Assembly (NCBI GenBank): GCA_028705785.1 | Contig: JAQWCT010000008.1 | Location: forward strand, 1 to 26,206 | DNA length: 26,206 nt | Direction of reading: 5' to 3' | Source of the DNA: Sulfurospirillaceae bacterium | GTDB lineage: Bacteria > Campylobacterota > Campylobacteria > Campylobacterales > Sulfurospirillaceae | In this document: piece by piece, positions 7,198 through 14,800 of the stretch | Position numbering within the stretch: position 1 is the first letter of the stretch | How the letters are laid out: each line of letters begins with the position of its first letter | Translations under genes and position numbers: made by a program | The notes under the pieces: model-generated | Told to the model about the DNA's origin: nothing | Seen by the model: only the letters and a program-made list of their open reading frames with translations | Databases searched by the model: none

Positions 7198-7866
7198 CAT
7201 GTTGATTTTGTAGCCAAGGCCAGGAATATTTTTGATAAACTCTTTATCTGTCTTTTCTCTTACGCGTTTAATAAAAGTTCTAATAGCAGAATCTGTTACT
7301 TTTTTATTAATCCAAACATGTCGCTTAATTTCATCATGAAGCACAAATACACCTAAGTTCTTCACTAAAACGGAAATAAATAACAACTCTTTTTTGGTTA
7401 AAAATATAGTTTTACCGTCTTTTACCAAAACTCTTCTATTTTTATCAAACTGATATCCCATTCCAAGGTCTACGACATCATTTTGAGAAAGAAGTTCTTT
7501 GGATATAATTTTAAGCGTTTTGAGAAGTTCATCAGGATCAATAGGCTTAATGAGATATTTATCGATACCAACATCTATTGCACCAATGAGTCTCTCTTTT
7601 TCACTAAAGGCGCTCAAAATAACAATAGGAGTTTGTCTTGAAAGACTTTTAATCTCTTTAGACATCATCAATCCATCTATCACTGGCATCATAATATCTG
7701 TTATAACAATATCAGGTTTATATTTTTTAAATTTCTTTAAACCATCTTCGCCATCTCGGGCAACGATAAATTTTGCAAATTCATCTCCAATGGCATCTTC
7801 TAAGGCTTTTCTTAAATCTTCTTCATCTTCTACAAATAGAATAGTTAATTTTGATAAATCACTCAT
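7186..7866 (-). CDS. OmpR-family response regulator (BumR/Cj1491c-like)
   Basis: A 226-aa two-domain regulator. The receiver domain (about 6-120) has the acidic pair E13-D14, phosphoacceptor D57 in ITDIMMP, and the conserved Lys of KYLIKPI. A winged-helix DNA-binding domain (about 130-225) follows, with TKKELLFISVLVKN, DSAIRTFIKRVREK and the ending IPGLGYKI. ATG at 7866 is chosen over an upstream Met because GAGGGA lies 7 nt before it; it overlaps the kinase stop (ATGAGTGA), indicating coupled translation. From memory, the syntenic C. jejuni pair is the butyrate-responsive BumS/BumR system. Position next to ccoN makes the oxidase operon a possible target, but nothing here proves it. Confidence 0.9.
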   Translation of the reverse strand: MSDLSKLTILFVEDEEDLRKALEDAIGDEFAKFIVARDGEDGLKKFKKYKPDIVITDIMMPVIDGLMMSKEIKSLSRQTPIVILSAFSEKERLIGAIDVGIDKYLIKPIDPDELLKTLKIISKELLSQNDVVDLGMGYQFDKNRRVLVKDGKTIFLTKKELLFISVLVKNLGVFVLHDEIKRHVWINKKVTDSAIRTFIKRVREKTDKEFIKNIPGLGYKINMGEA

Positions 7867-9100
7867 TTGATGTTCCCTCTTCATCTTCTACTGGTATGGT
7901 TATCGTAAAACAAACACCGTCATTTTGATTATAAGCAACGATATTACCCATCATACTATTTTTGATAATCATCTTACTCATATAAAGGCCAAGTCCTGTA
8001 CCAACACTCGAATGCTTTGTTGTAAAATAAGGCTCAAAAATTTTATCTAAAATAGAGCTCTCAATTCCACCTGCATTATCACAGACTTTAATTATAGCAT
8101 CTCCATCAAAAGTTGTGTCAATTTCGATAGAAATTAATCTATTTTTTATTTTTTGATTACAAAATGCATCATTTGAATTATTAATAAGGTTAATGAGTAC
8201 TTGTGAAAATTCATTAAAATACCCTTTAATAACTGCATCTTTTTTGATATTAAGCACTACCTTTGTACCATTTTTTTCAATAGTACCTCTCATAATATCA
8301 ATGGCCTCTTGCGCTACAAGACTAAGTAAAAAACATTCACTTTGTCGATCTGGGCTGAAAAAATTTCTAAAATCGTCTATGGTTTCTGACATTTTTCCAA
8401 TAATTTTTTTAGCATGACCATAAATGTCTTCAAATAATACATCTTGTTCATTGCCCATAATCCGATAAAGTTTATTCATCTTATAGAGTGTGATATTGAG
8501 TTCAGATAGAGGTTGCCTCCATTGATGCGCTATATTTGCAATCATTTCACCCATAGAAGCTAAACGAGATTGTTGAAATAAAAACCTATCTTTATCTCTA
8601 TTCTTTTCAACCTCTTCTTTGACTCTCTCTTCTAGGGTTTGATTTAACTTTAAAAGCTCTTTTGTTTGCAGATTGACGCGTTGTTCTAGTGTTGCATTTA
8701 ACTGTTCTAGTTCTTGTTCTTTGATAACTAAGGCTTCGTTAAGTCGAATGCTTTGAGTGACATCATAACGAATAGCGATAAACTCTTCAATTTCTCCCTC
8801 TTCACCTAAAATAGGGAAAACGGTGGTATTAACATAAAAAGTACTACCATCTTTCGCTAAATTTTTAACCGTTGATTTATAAGTTTTTTTTTGCAAAATC
8901 GTTTGCCATAAATCTTTAAAAGTGGAAGCTGGAACATCTGGATGTCTTACAATATTATGATTTTGACCTAATAATTCTTCTTTCGTATAACCAGAAATCT
9001 TGCAAAATTCATCATTGACAAAGGTAATGATTCCATTAATATCTGTTTTTGAGAGGATATTACTATTTTCAATAGCAGAGCGATATTGTTCTAATTTCAT
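7859..9100 (-). CDS. Soluble PAS-domain sensor histidine kinase (BumS/Cj1492c-like)
   Basis: A 413-aa kinase with no membrane helix or signal peptide, so cytoplasmic. The PAS domain (about 10-120) carries NHNIVRHPDVP and TVKNLAKDGSTFYV, strongly like the PAS domain of the redox receptor Aer. A coiled coil (about 120-175) leads to the HisKA helix with SMGEMIANIAHQWRQPL; H192 is the presumed phosphorylation site. The HATPase domain shows DNAGGI, FEPYFTTKHS and GTGLGLYM. It overlaps the TauE/SafE gene by 4 bp (ATGA) and the regulator by 8 bp. From memory, the C. jejuni counterpart works mainly as a phosphatase in butyrate signalling. The stimulus here is unknown. Confidence 0.88.
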   Translation of the reverse strand: MKLEQYRSAIENSNILSKTDINGIITFVNDEFCKISGYTKEELLGQNHNIVRHPDVPASTFKDLWQTILQKKTYKSTVKNLAKDGSTFYVNTTVFPILGEEGEIEEFIAIRYDVTQSIRLNEALVIKEQELEQLNATLEQRVNLQTKELLKLNQTLEERVKEEVEKNRDKDRFLFQQSRLASMGEMIANIAHQWRQPLSELNITLYKMNKLYRIMGNEQDVLFEDIYGHAKKIIGKMSETIDDFRNFFSPDRQSECFLLSLVAQEAIDIMRGTIEKNGTKVVLNIKKDAVIKGYFNEFSQVLINLINNSNDAFCNQKIKNRLISIEIDTTFDGDAIIKVCDNAGGIESSILDKIFEPYFTTKHSSVGTGLGLYMSKMIIKNSMMGNIVAYNQNDGVCFTITIPVEDEEGTSNE

Positions 9101-9777
9101 GAGGTAAAAGCGCCATATCCAAGATAAGTAATGTACAAACCGTATCCTATAATGACCAATGAAGCGATCTTAATCATCATTTCACGAAAACCGCTTCCCT
9201 TTAAAAACCCTATAAAAAATCCAAAACCTAAGAGGGCAGGCATTGTAGAAAGTCCAAAAACAACCATGGTGATAGCGCCTAAAATGGGAGAATGTAAAAT
9301 AAAGGCAAAGATGAGAAAGAAGTAGACAAGACCACAAGGGAGAAAACCATTTAAAACACCTAAGCCATAAAAACTACCTATTGATTTGGCATGAATGAGT
9401 TTAGAAAAGATCTTTTTAATTGAGGGGTTAAAGGCAATTGAAGATTCCAGTGAGGTTAAAAATTTTATTTTTCCCATCAGTGACAATCCCATCAAAATCA
9501 TTAAAATACCAACCATAAAATAAAGATATGGCACTAATGAAGAAAATGAAAAAAGGATTTGCCCTAAATACCCAAATAACACACCGAAAATAACATAAGC
9601 TGTCATTCTACCTATATTGTAAATAAGATGATAAAAAAATTGCCCAAAAGAAGTTGTAGAAGCATCTATTTTGGCGCTACTATACGCCATCACGAAGCCT
9701 CCACACATTCCTATACAATGTCCCAAACTTCCTAGAAGGGCAATGCTAATAATCGCTATAAAGTCTATTGCGTTGAT
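9097..9777 (-). CDS. TauE/SafE (DsbD_2-like) integral membrane protein, start codon uncertain
   Basis: A membrane protein of about 226 aa with six or so helices and the conserved GHCIGMCGGF motif. This motif marks the DsbD_2/TauE-SafE branch often linked to cytochrome c or copper handling; true sulfite export is doubtful. The C-terminal half has GVLNGFLPCGLVYFFLI and MPALLGFGF. The start is a problem. The conserved first helix (AIDFIAIISIALLGSLGHC) is open upstream of TTG 9726, but no in-frame ATG, GTG or TTG precedes it. The AAGGAG at 9785-9790 is followed by an out-of-frame ATG at 9782 that stops after five codons. ATC at 9777 lies 7 nt after the AAGGAG and is used here provisionally. It sits between carA and the kinase and overlaps the kinase start. 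Confidence 0.8.
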   Translation of the reverse strand: MNAIDFIAIISIALLGSLGHCIGMCGGFVMAYSSAKIDASTTSFGQFFYHLIYNIGRMTAYVIFGVLFGYLGQILFSFSSLVPYLYFMVGILMILMGLSLMGKIKFLTSLESSIAFNPSIKKIFSKLIHAKSIGSFYGLGVLNGFLPCGLVYFFLIFAFILHSPILGAITMVVFGLSTMPALLGFGFFIGFLKGSGFREMMIKIASLVIIGYGLYITYLGYGAFTS

Positions 9778-9788
9778 GGCATTGCTCC

Positions 9789-10922
9789 TTAAATGCGCTT
9801 GGCAAACTCTTGGAAAATATATCTACTCTCTTGAGGACCTGAACTTGCCTCTGGGTGATGCTGAACTGAGAAGATAGGAGAATCATTGTACTCCAAGCCT
9901 TCAATGGTATTGTCAAAGAGATTGATATGTGTAATACGCGCTATTTTACAGATATCATCAGGAACATTATAATTGTGATTCTGGGTCGTGATTTCTACGA
10001 CATTGTTTTTCATGTTTTTAACAGGATGATTACCACCATGTTGTCCAAATTTAAGCTTATAAGTCGGGTATCCATGGGCAATGGAAAGCAATTGATGTCC
10101 TAAACAAATAGCAAATATAGGCACTTTTGCCTCAATCAATTGACTAATTTGCGCGGCTTCATTTTTTAAAATCAGTGGATCACCAGGACCATTAGATAAA
10201 AAGAGTCCTTGAATTTCCCCTTTGGTGTAACGCGCAATGACTTCAGAAGCACTAAAATTATGCGGAATAACTTCAACATCTAAACCTACTTCACATAACT
10301 CATTTAGAATATTGCGTTTAATTCCTAAATCAACCGCTAAGATTTTTTTACCAATGCGTTTTGGTGTTGCATTATATGCTTGCGCTTCCCCATCCCAAAC
10401 ACCCTTTACATGTAAATAAGGTTTTGGTGTACTTACCTTTTCAATATAATTGACCTCTTCAATACGAGGACTGGCTTTGAGCATCGCCTTTAAGGTTTCC
10501 TCATCACTCACTTCTGTCGAAGCAATCATCATCTTAGGACCATTATCGCGAATCATTTTTGTCAAATAACGGGTATCGATATCGCAGATGCCCATACTCT
10601 TATATTCTTTTAAAAACTCTGGCAAACTCTCTTGAGAGCGAAAATTTGAGGGCGTGTTATTGAGACTTCGTACAAACATACCACTGGCATAAATCGTTTT
10701 ACTTTCCATGTCATTTTCATTGCATCCTACAATGCCAATCTCAGGCATCGTAAATACAACGAATTGTCCCGCATAACTAGGATCACTCATAATCTCTTGA
10801 TACCCGCTCATTGAGGTATTAAAAACGATTTCACCTGTTTTTGTACCCTCTATGCCAAAGCTTTTGGCCTCTAAAAAAATACCATTTTCAAGATAAATCC
10901 ATACAGGCTTGAGTTCAATCAT
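9789..10922 (-). CDS. carA: Carbamoyl-phosphate synthase small subunit (glutaminase)
   Basis: A 377-aa class I glutamine amidotransferase that hydrolyses glutamine and channels ammonia to CarB, feeding pyrimidine and arginine synthesis. The N-terminal CarA domain shows FNTSMSGYQEIMSDPSYAGQ (35-54) and DNGPKMMIAS. The amidotransferase domain (about 190-375) has LSNGPGDP, catalytic C273 in AICLGHQLL, and H356/E358 in VQHHPEASSGP. Length is typical. The start overlaps the DUF507 stop (ATGA). carB is not present here, a separation that is common in this phylum. The palindrome at 10406 encodes LHV at residues 170-172. Confidence 0.97.
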   Translation of the reverse strand: MIELKPVWIYLENGIFLEAKSFGIEGTKTGEIVFNTSMSGYQEIMSDPSYAGQFVVFTMPEIGIVGCNENDMESKTIYASGMFVRSLNNTPSNFRSQESLPEFLKEYKSMGICDIDTRYLTKMIRDNGPKMMIASTEVSDEETLKAMLKASPRIEEVNYIEKVSTPKPYLHVKGVWDGEAQAYNATPKRIGKKILAVDLGIKRNILNELCEVGLDVEVIPHNFSASEVIARYTKGEIQGLFLSNGPGDPLILKNEAAQISQLIEAKVPIFAICLGHQLLSIAHGYPTYKLKFGQHGGNHPVKNMKNNVVEITTQNHNYNVPDDICKIARITHINLFDNTIEGLEYNDSPIFSVQHHPEASSGPQESRYIFQEFAKRI

Positions 10923-11473
10923 GACATCATTCCTCTTCGTTTAAGCTCTTCTTCATAGAGTTTTTCAAAAATAAGATCATACTCTTCAGATCCAGGGACA
11001 ACTTTGCGTTTATAGTTTGAAATCTTCTCAGCCACATCATCTTCGATAGATTGAAAGTTTTCCAAATAGTGTTCCATGGAAGTGTAGACCACATTTTTGA
11101 TACGGTTTTCGGAAACATTGTATTCAATTAAACCTTGTTTCCAACATGTTTCTAAAATCTCATGAGAGATAGCATTGTATCTGTCTTCATATGATAAGAT
11201 AACTTCATACTCTTTAGCTAATTTTTTCTTAATCAACCAAAACATACTGCGTCTATCAACGCGTTGAAATTCCATCTCATCTTCATTTTGTTCCAAAATT
11301 TCAGAAACTCTCTCTTCTAGGGCTGTCTCTTTTTTGATGTCAGCAATAATCAAATCTTCTGCAACTTTAGCAACAGGCTCTAAGCCCTTAAGCATCGTGA
11401 CAAATCCACAATTTAAGATATCGATTGCTATCTTGTTAGCAATATAGGGGGCATGAGGTAATCTGATTTTCAT
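10919..11473 (-). CDS. DUF507 family protein
   Basis: A 184-aa soluble protein, rich in charged residues and predicted mainly helical. It begins MKIRLPHAPYIANKIAIDIL and contains EDEMEFQRVDRRSMFWLIKKKLA and the ending YDLIFEKLYEEELKRRG. These features match DUF507, a family found almost only in Campylobacterota and Aquificota and typically placed before carA. Its function is unknown to me. ATG at 11473 is preferred over the TTG one codon earlier because AAGG lies 7 nt before it. Translation is coupled to carA through ATGA. It is first in the DUF507-carA-TauE/SafE-kinase-regulator operon. Confidence 0.82.
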   Translation of the reverse strand: MKIRLPHAPYIANKIAIDILNCGFVTMLKGLEPVAKVAEDLIIADIKKETALEERVSEILEQNEDEMEFQRVDRRSMFWLIKKKLAKEYEVILSYEDRYNAISHEILETCWKQGLIEYNVSENRIKNVVYTSMEHYLENFQSIEDDVAEKISNYKRKVVPGSEEYDLIFEKLYEEELKRRGMMS

Positions 11474-11501
11474 CAATAGACCTTACTTTAAATTTTCAAA
11501 C

Positions 11502-11507
11502 ATTTTA
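11502..11507 (-). promoter_or_regulatory. Candidate -10 box for the DUF507-carA operon
   Basis: TAAAAT on the minus strand, within TTGGATAAAATG, lies about 28 bp before the DUF507 ATG in the 73-bp gap after motE. No -35 is convincing. The gap is AT-rich, so the match is weak, but this is the only sizeable non-coding space ahead of the operon. Confidence 0.3.
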
Positions 11508-11546
11508 TCCAATACAAGGTAAATATCTGTTTAGTTAAAAGTCTTG

Positions 11547-12074
11547 TCACTCTTTTGTTTGGTTATTTTCTATAAATGGGGGACCAAGTTTAAGTCTTTG
11601 GGTGATTTCAGAAGCAATTTTTGGATCCATTTTGGCTAAAATTTGAGACATTTTTTTAGCTGGTAATCCAAACATTAAAGCGGCGGCTTCGTGGACAGGA
11701 AGTTTTTCTAAAATAGCAGCAGCAGCGGCATCTTTCATCTTGATGTACGTTTCATCCATCTTATCGTTTTTCTTTGCATCAATGAGTTCTAACAGTTTTT
11801 TATTCTCTTCTAACATCAAAGCTATCTGTTTTTCTTTGGCATCAATGGCTTGTTTTGTCTTTTCTATAGTGTTTTCTTTTTCTTTGAGCGCTGTTTTTTG
11901 TTTGTCAAAAAGAGAATTGGTAGCTGCTTGCAAGGCTTCAAAAGATTGTCTTGCTTCATCTATTTTCTCAACTTCTCTTAACAATTCGCCTTTGCGTTCT
12001 TCAAATATTTTGGTACAATCAATCGTTTCCCCAAAGAGCAATACACTTAAAAATAAAATTAACCCTATTTTCAT
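11547..12074 (-). CDS. MotE-family coiled-coil periplasmic protein
   Basis: A 175-aa protein with an N-terminal signal peptide (MKIGLILFLSVLLFGETID), a long coiled coil (about 30-115, rich in Glu/Lys), and a C-terminal MgtE-N-like segment (AAAILEKLPVHEAAALMFGLP, then MSQILAKMDPKIASEITQRL). This order matches the MotE family, periplasmic chaperones or scaffolds linked to flagellar stator assembly. It is 3 bp downstream of a fliJ-like gene, which supports a flagellar role. In Campylobacterota the exact partner is uncertain, so the symbol is withheld. Confidence 0.72.
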   Translation of the reverse strand: MKIGLILFLSVLLFGETIDCTKIFEERKGELLREVEKIDEARQSFEALQAATNSLFDKQKTALKEKENTIEKTKQAIDAKEKQIALMLEENKKLLELIDAKKNDKMDETYIKMKDAAAAAILEKLPVHEAAALMFGLPAKKMSQILAKMDPKIASEITQRLKLGPPFIENNQTKE

Positions 12075-12077
12075 TTA

Positions 12078-12497
12078 TCACCCTTTCTTATTAGCAAATA
12101 ACATCGTTGAAATCTCATCAAGATACAATTGCTCTTGCTGTTTCATCTTATCTATGAAGGCTTGAAGCTCTTGTTCTTCAAGATATTTTATCTTTTCATA
12201 CTCAATATGCGCTTTTTGATAATCCACTTGAAGCTTTTGCGTAGCAACCATCGCAAGCTGAAGCTCATGCTCATAGTGTTTTTTATCTCTGTTTAAAATC
12301 TTTTTTTGCTCACCTACCAAGGAGAGCAGTGAGACTGCTCCATTTTGTGGCATTTTGATTGAAATAATTTCTTCATATAAAGAGGCTATTTTATGACTGA
12401 GCATTTTCTCTTTATTTTGACTCCTCAGCAACTCTCTTTCGATAGTTTCGCGTTTTTGTTTGCGAATTTTAGCTATCTTAGAAAACTTGCTCTTCAT
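12078..12497 (-). CDS. fliJ: Flagellar export protein FliJ-like
   Basis: A 139-aa, almost entirely helical coiled-coil protein. It begins with a basic KSKFSKIAKIRKQKRETIERELLR segment, typical of FliJ, and continues with heptad-rich helices to LFANKKG. FliJ is the stalk-like subunit of the flagellar type III export ATPase complex. Low-complexity coiled coils make family assignment by eye risky, but size, basic N-terminus and the neighbouring MotE-like gene agree. An AAAGG ribosome-binding site overlaps the iterated palindrome at 12507-12516, in the short gap after purA. Confidence 0.68.
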   Translation of the reverse strand: MKSKFSKIAKIRKQKRETIERELLRSQNKEKMLSHKIASLYEEIISIKMPQNGAVSLLSLVGEQKKILNRDKKHYEHELQLAMVATQKLQVDYQKAHIEYEKIKYLEEQELQAFIDKMKQQEQLYLDEISTMLFANKKG

Positions 12498-12506
12498 CTG
12501 TGACCT

Positions 12507-12516
12507 TTACATGTAA
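12507..12516. repeat. Iterated palindrome TTACATGTAA between purA and fliJ
   Basis: An exact copy of the repeated 10-bp palindrome, in the 21-bp gap between the purA stop and the fliJ start. It is one of only two copies outside a coding region, and here it borders the fliJ ribosome-binding site. Palindromic on its own, it could form a very short RNA hairpin, but too weak to be a terminator. Confidence 0.8.
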
Positions 12517-12518
12517 GC

Positions 12519-13769
12519 TTACAAGATAATTGTGTCATTCCTATCTGGGCTGGTTGAAATAAGTCCAACTTTAGTCCCTGTAATAACTTCGAGTCTCGCA
12601 ATATAAGCCTTAGCAGTTGGTGGTAAATCATCAAACTCTCTACATCCAACCACACTTTCCCAACCATCCATCTCTTCATAGATAGGCGTAACATTGTCCA
12701 AATCTTCGGGTAAAGTTTCAACTCTTTTACCATCAATCTCATAAGCAACACAAATTTTAATTTTAGGAAATCCATCCAAAACATCAAGTTTCATAATGGA
12801 GAGGTCATCACATCCATTGATGCGACTAGCATAGCGACATGCCACAGCATCAAACCAACCACATCTTCTTGGACGACCTGTTGAAGTACCAAACTCTTTA
12901 CCTTTTTCACGAAGCATTTGCCCATCATCACCAAAGTCTTCTGTAGGGAAAGGACCATTGCCCACGCGTGTGCAGTATGCTTTGACGATGCCTGTTACTT
13001 TACCAATGTCTTTAGGACTCAAGCCCAAACCAACACATGCCCCTGCACTAATGGTGTTGGAGCTTGTCACAAAGGGATAAGTTCCATGATCAATATCTAA
13101 AAGTGTCCCTTGTGCACCCTCTAGTAAAACTCTTTGGTTTTCATCTAAAGATTTCCATACCATCTGAGTTGTATCGGCAAGGAAAGGTAAAAGAGCCTCA
13201 GCGTAGCCATCAAGCTCGACTTTGAGTGTTTTAAAATCAGGCGTAACGATACCGAGTGCTCCAAATAATGCTTTATTTTCTTCATAAAATTCAATTAAAT
13301 TTTGTGTGAGTTTTTCCGTATCTCTAAGCTCACCAAGTCTATGCCCACTGCGCTCTATCTTGCTACCATAACTTGGTCCAATACCTCGTCCTGTTGTACC
13401 AATGGCTTTAGCCCCTCGAAGTTTTTCTTTAGCTTGGTCTATTAAGATATGATGCTTTAAAATCATATGCGCTTTGTCGCTGACAAAGAGTCTTCCTTTG
13501 AGATTGGCAAATTGCTTCATCTCTTCGATGAGGGCTTCTGGAGAAACCACTACACCATTACCAATAATGTTAATGGCTTTAGGATTAAGCACACCTGAGG
13601 GGATAAGATGCAATGCATATCTTATACCATCGACCCAAATCGTATGCCCTGCATTATGTCCACCTTGATAGCGACACACTACATCATAATTTTGCGCCAT
13701 CAAATCAACAATCTTACCTTTTCCCTCATCGCCCCATTGAATGCCTACGATCATATCTGCTTTTTTCAT
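12519..13769 (-). CDS. purA: Adenylosuccinate synthetase
   Basis: A 416-aa enzyme that joins IMP and aspartate with GTP in the first committed step to AMP. The N-terminus has the GTP-binding GIQWGDEGKGKIVDLMAQ (9-26), followed by RYQGGHNAGHTI. Further signatures are GTTGRGIGPSYGSKIERSG, LLEGAQGTLLDIDHGTYPFV, and GTSTGRPRRCGWFDAV for substrate binding. Length is typical of the family. The start overlaps the hisZ stop by 4 bp (ATGA). No purine-biosynthesis partner is adjacent, so the operon mixes histidine, purine and flagellar genes. Confidence 0.97.
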   Translation of the reverse strand: MKKADMIVGIQWGDEGKGKIVDLMAQNYDVVCRYQGGHNAGHTIWVDGIRYALHLIPSGVLNPKAINIIGNGVVVSPEALIEEMKQFANLKGRLFVSDKAHMILKHHILIDQAKEKLRGAKAIGTTGRGIGPSYGSKIERSGHRLGELRDTEKLTQNLIEFYEENKALFGALGIVTPDFKTLKVELDGYAEALLPFLADTTQMVWKSLDENQRVLLEGAQGTLLDIDHGTYPFVTSSNTISAGACVGLGLSPKDIGKVTGIVKAYCTRVGNGPFPTEDFGDDGQMLREKGKEFGTSTGRPRRCGWFDAVACRYASRINGCDDLSIMKLDVLDGFPKIKICVAYEIDGKRVETLPEDLDNVTPIYEEMDGWESVVGCREFDDLPPTAKAYIARLEVITGTKVGLISTSPDRNDTIIL

Positions 13770-14620
13770 TCTTCCACTCTCTTTATTAGTATTTCAATTA
13801 TTTCATCTGTATAAAGCCCAAAACCGCTTGATTCTGTGCCATCACAGTCGTAACTTCCACCCACACCAAGGGTAAAATTCTTATCTATAAATCTAAAAAT
13901 TAACGCATTATAATATCGCATTTTGACATAATATAGGGGAGAGAAAACGATGTTATCGTAAGCTATCGTTTGCGATAAAGCCTTCATTTTTAAAAGTTCA
14001 GTTTTAATTGCGCTAGGTACTTCATCTAAGATTTCATCGATTTGTGCCAAAGTTTGTAAACACGCAAGTTTTGTCAACCAAGGAATATCGAGTGCAAAAA
14101 GCTTTTGTAGCTCGCCTTTTTCAAAAACTTTAAGGTCTACATGTAAGAGCTCTGAGAGCATCTTTGGGATATTAATATTGCTTACATGTAAGAGTGGTTT
14201 GAGCTTGAATTTTTCAAATATATCCACGCTCATCGCGATACTCAAAGAGAGATTATCTTCGCCTATGAGTTCAGCACCTATTTGATTGACCTCGTGACTT
14301 GGGTATTTAAAAACAGGTTGAATGTAAAACCATTTGCTATGGCTCGTGCTTCTTCCCACTCTTTTTGTAATGAGGCGCACAGCGTCCATAGTACTATCAG
14401 CGCGAAGAGAAACAATATGATTTTGCTCATCTGAAAAGCGTAATAGCTCTTTTTCGTCAATGCTTTGATGCTGATGATACGAGAAAAATGGTGTAACAAT
14501 CTCTTCAAATGCTGCATTGTAAAAAAATTCACTGGCAACGCGTTCGATCTCTCGCTTCAGTTTGGCACTATTGCCAAAATAAAGCTTGCTTCCTGTGGGT
14601 ATCTCGTGCTCATAAATCAT
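13766..14620 (-). CDS. hisZ: ATP phosphoribosyltransferase regulatory subunit (HisZ-like)
   Basis: A 284-aa protein of the class II histidyl-tRNA synthetase fold without the anticodon-binding domain, as expected for HisZ. It shows VSLRADSTMDAVRLI (motif 2-like), FYIQPVFKYPSHEVNQIGAELIG, and a C-terminal GVGGSYDCDG...SSGFGLYTDEI like the HisS/HisZ motif 3 region. HisZ partners short-form HisG in the first histidine step. Many Campylobacterota carry a long, self-sufficient HisG, so a genuine regulatory role here depends on the hisG type, which is not in this window. Two palindromes lie in the gene (14137 and 14182). Confidence 0.83.
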   Translation of the reverse strand: MIYEHEIPTGSKLYFGNSAKLKREIERVASEFFYNAAFEEIVTPFFSYHQHQSIDEKELLRFSDEQNHIVSLRADSTMDAVRLITKRVGRSTSHSKWFYIQPVFKYPSHEVNQIGAELIGEDNLSLSIAMSVDIFEKFKLKPLLHVSNINIPKMLSELLHVDLKVFEKGELQKLFALDIPWLTKLACLQTLAQIDEILDEVPSAIKTELLKMKALSQTIAYDNIVFSPLYYVKMRYYNALIFRFIDKNFTLGVGGSYDCDGTESSGFGLYTDEIIEILIKRVEE

Positions 14621-14658
14621 ATATTAACCTACTTGTAAAATGCTTGGATAGAAACAAG

Positions 14659-14667
14659 ATTTTAGCA
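14659..14667 (-). promoter_or_regulatory. Extended -10 promoter for hisZ-purA-fliJ-motE
   Basis: TGCTAAAAT, preceded by TTTT, on the minus strand matches the T-rich plus TGnTAnAAT pattern of the main Campylobacterota sigma-factor promoters. It lies about 40 bp before the hisZ ATG in the 180-bp region between the diverging hisZ and chemoreceptor genes. An AGGT ribosome-binding site follows. Confidence 0.5.
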
Positions 14668-14698
14668 AAAGATTGCTTGTTGTTTCTTTAGCTATTTT

Positions 14699-14708
14699 TT
14701 ACATGTAG
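14699..14708. repeat. Iterated palindrome variant in the hisZ/chemoreceptor intergenic region
   Basis: TTACATGTAG, one end-base different from the consensus palindrome. It is intergenic, about 30 bp upstream of the hisZ -10 box. With the copy at 12507 it is one of two outside genes. Position would allow regulator binding, but the many coding copies argue against an operator role. Confidence 0.6.
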
Positions 14709-14752
14709 TCATTTAGAGATAATCACCTTTTTATAGTTTCTTATCCACTTTT

Positions 14753-14758
14753 TATGCT
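14753..14758 (+). promoter_or_regulatory. Candidate -10 box for the chemoreceptor gene
   Basis: TATGCT after a T-run lies about 43 bp before the ATG at 14801, and AAGGGA sits 7 nt before that ATG. No sigma-54 (GG-N10-GC) or clear sigma-28 pattern is evident. The assignment is weak, but the gene is alone on this strand and must have its own promoter in this 180-bp gap. Confidence 0.3.
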
Positions 14759-14800
14759 AGACTTTTACAAATAACTTATTCTTAACAAAGGGACTATTCT

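Noticed and set aside
7499..7870. Plus-strand open frame of about 120 codons opposite the response regulator
   Set aside because: It is antisense to a well-supported receiver domain, is Ser/Ile-rich as expected from the complement of an acidic and Lys-rich gene, and has no recognisable motif.
9724..9726. TTG at 9726 as the true start of the TauE/SafE protein
   Set aside because: It would remove most of the first membrane helix, whose sequence is open upstream, and the possible ribosome-binding site before it is badly spaced.
11509..11546. Terminator between motE and the DUF507 gene
   Set aside because: Only a short AT stem (AAAAG/CTTTT) with a 10-nt loop is possible; it is too weak to call.
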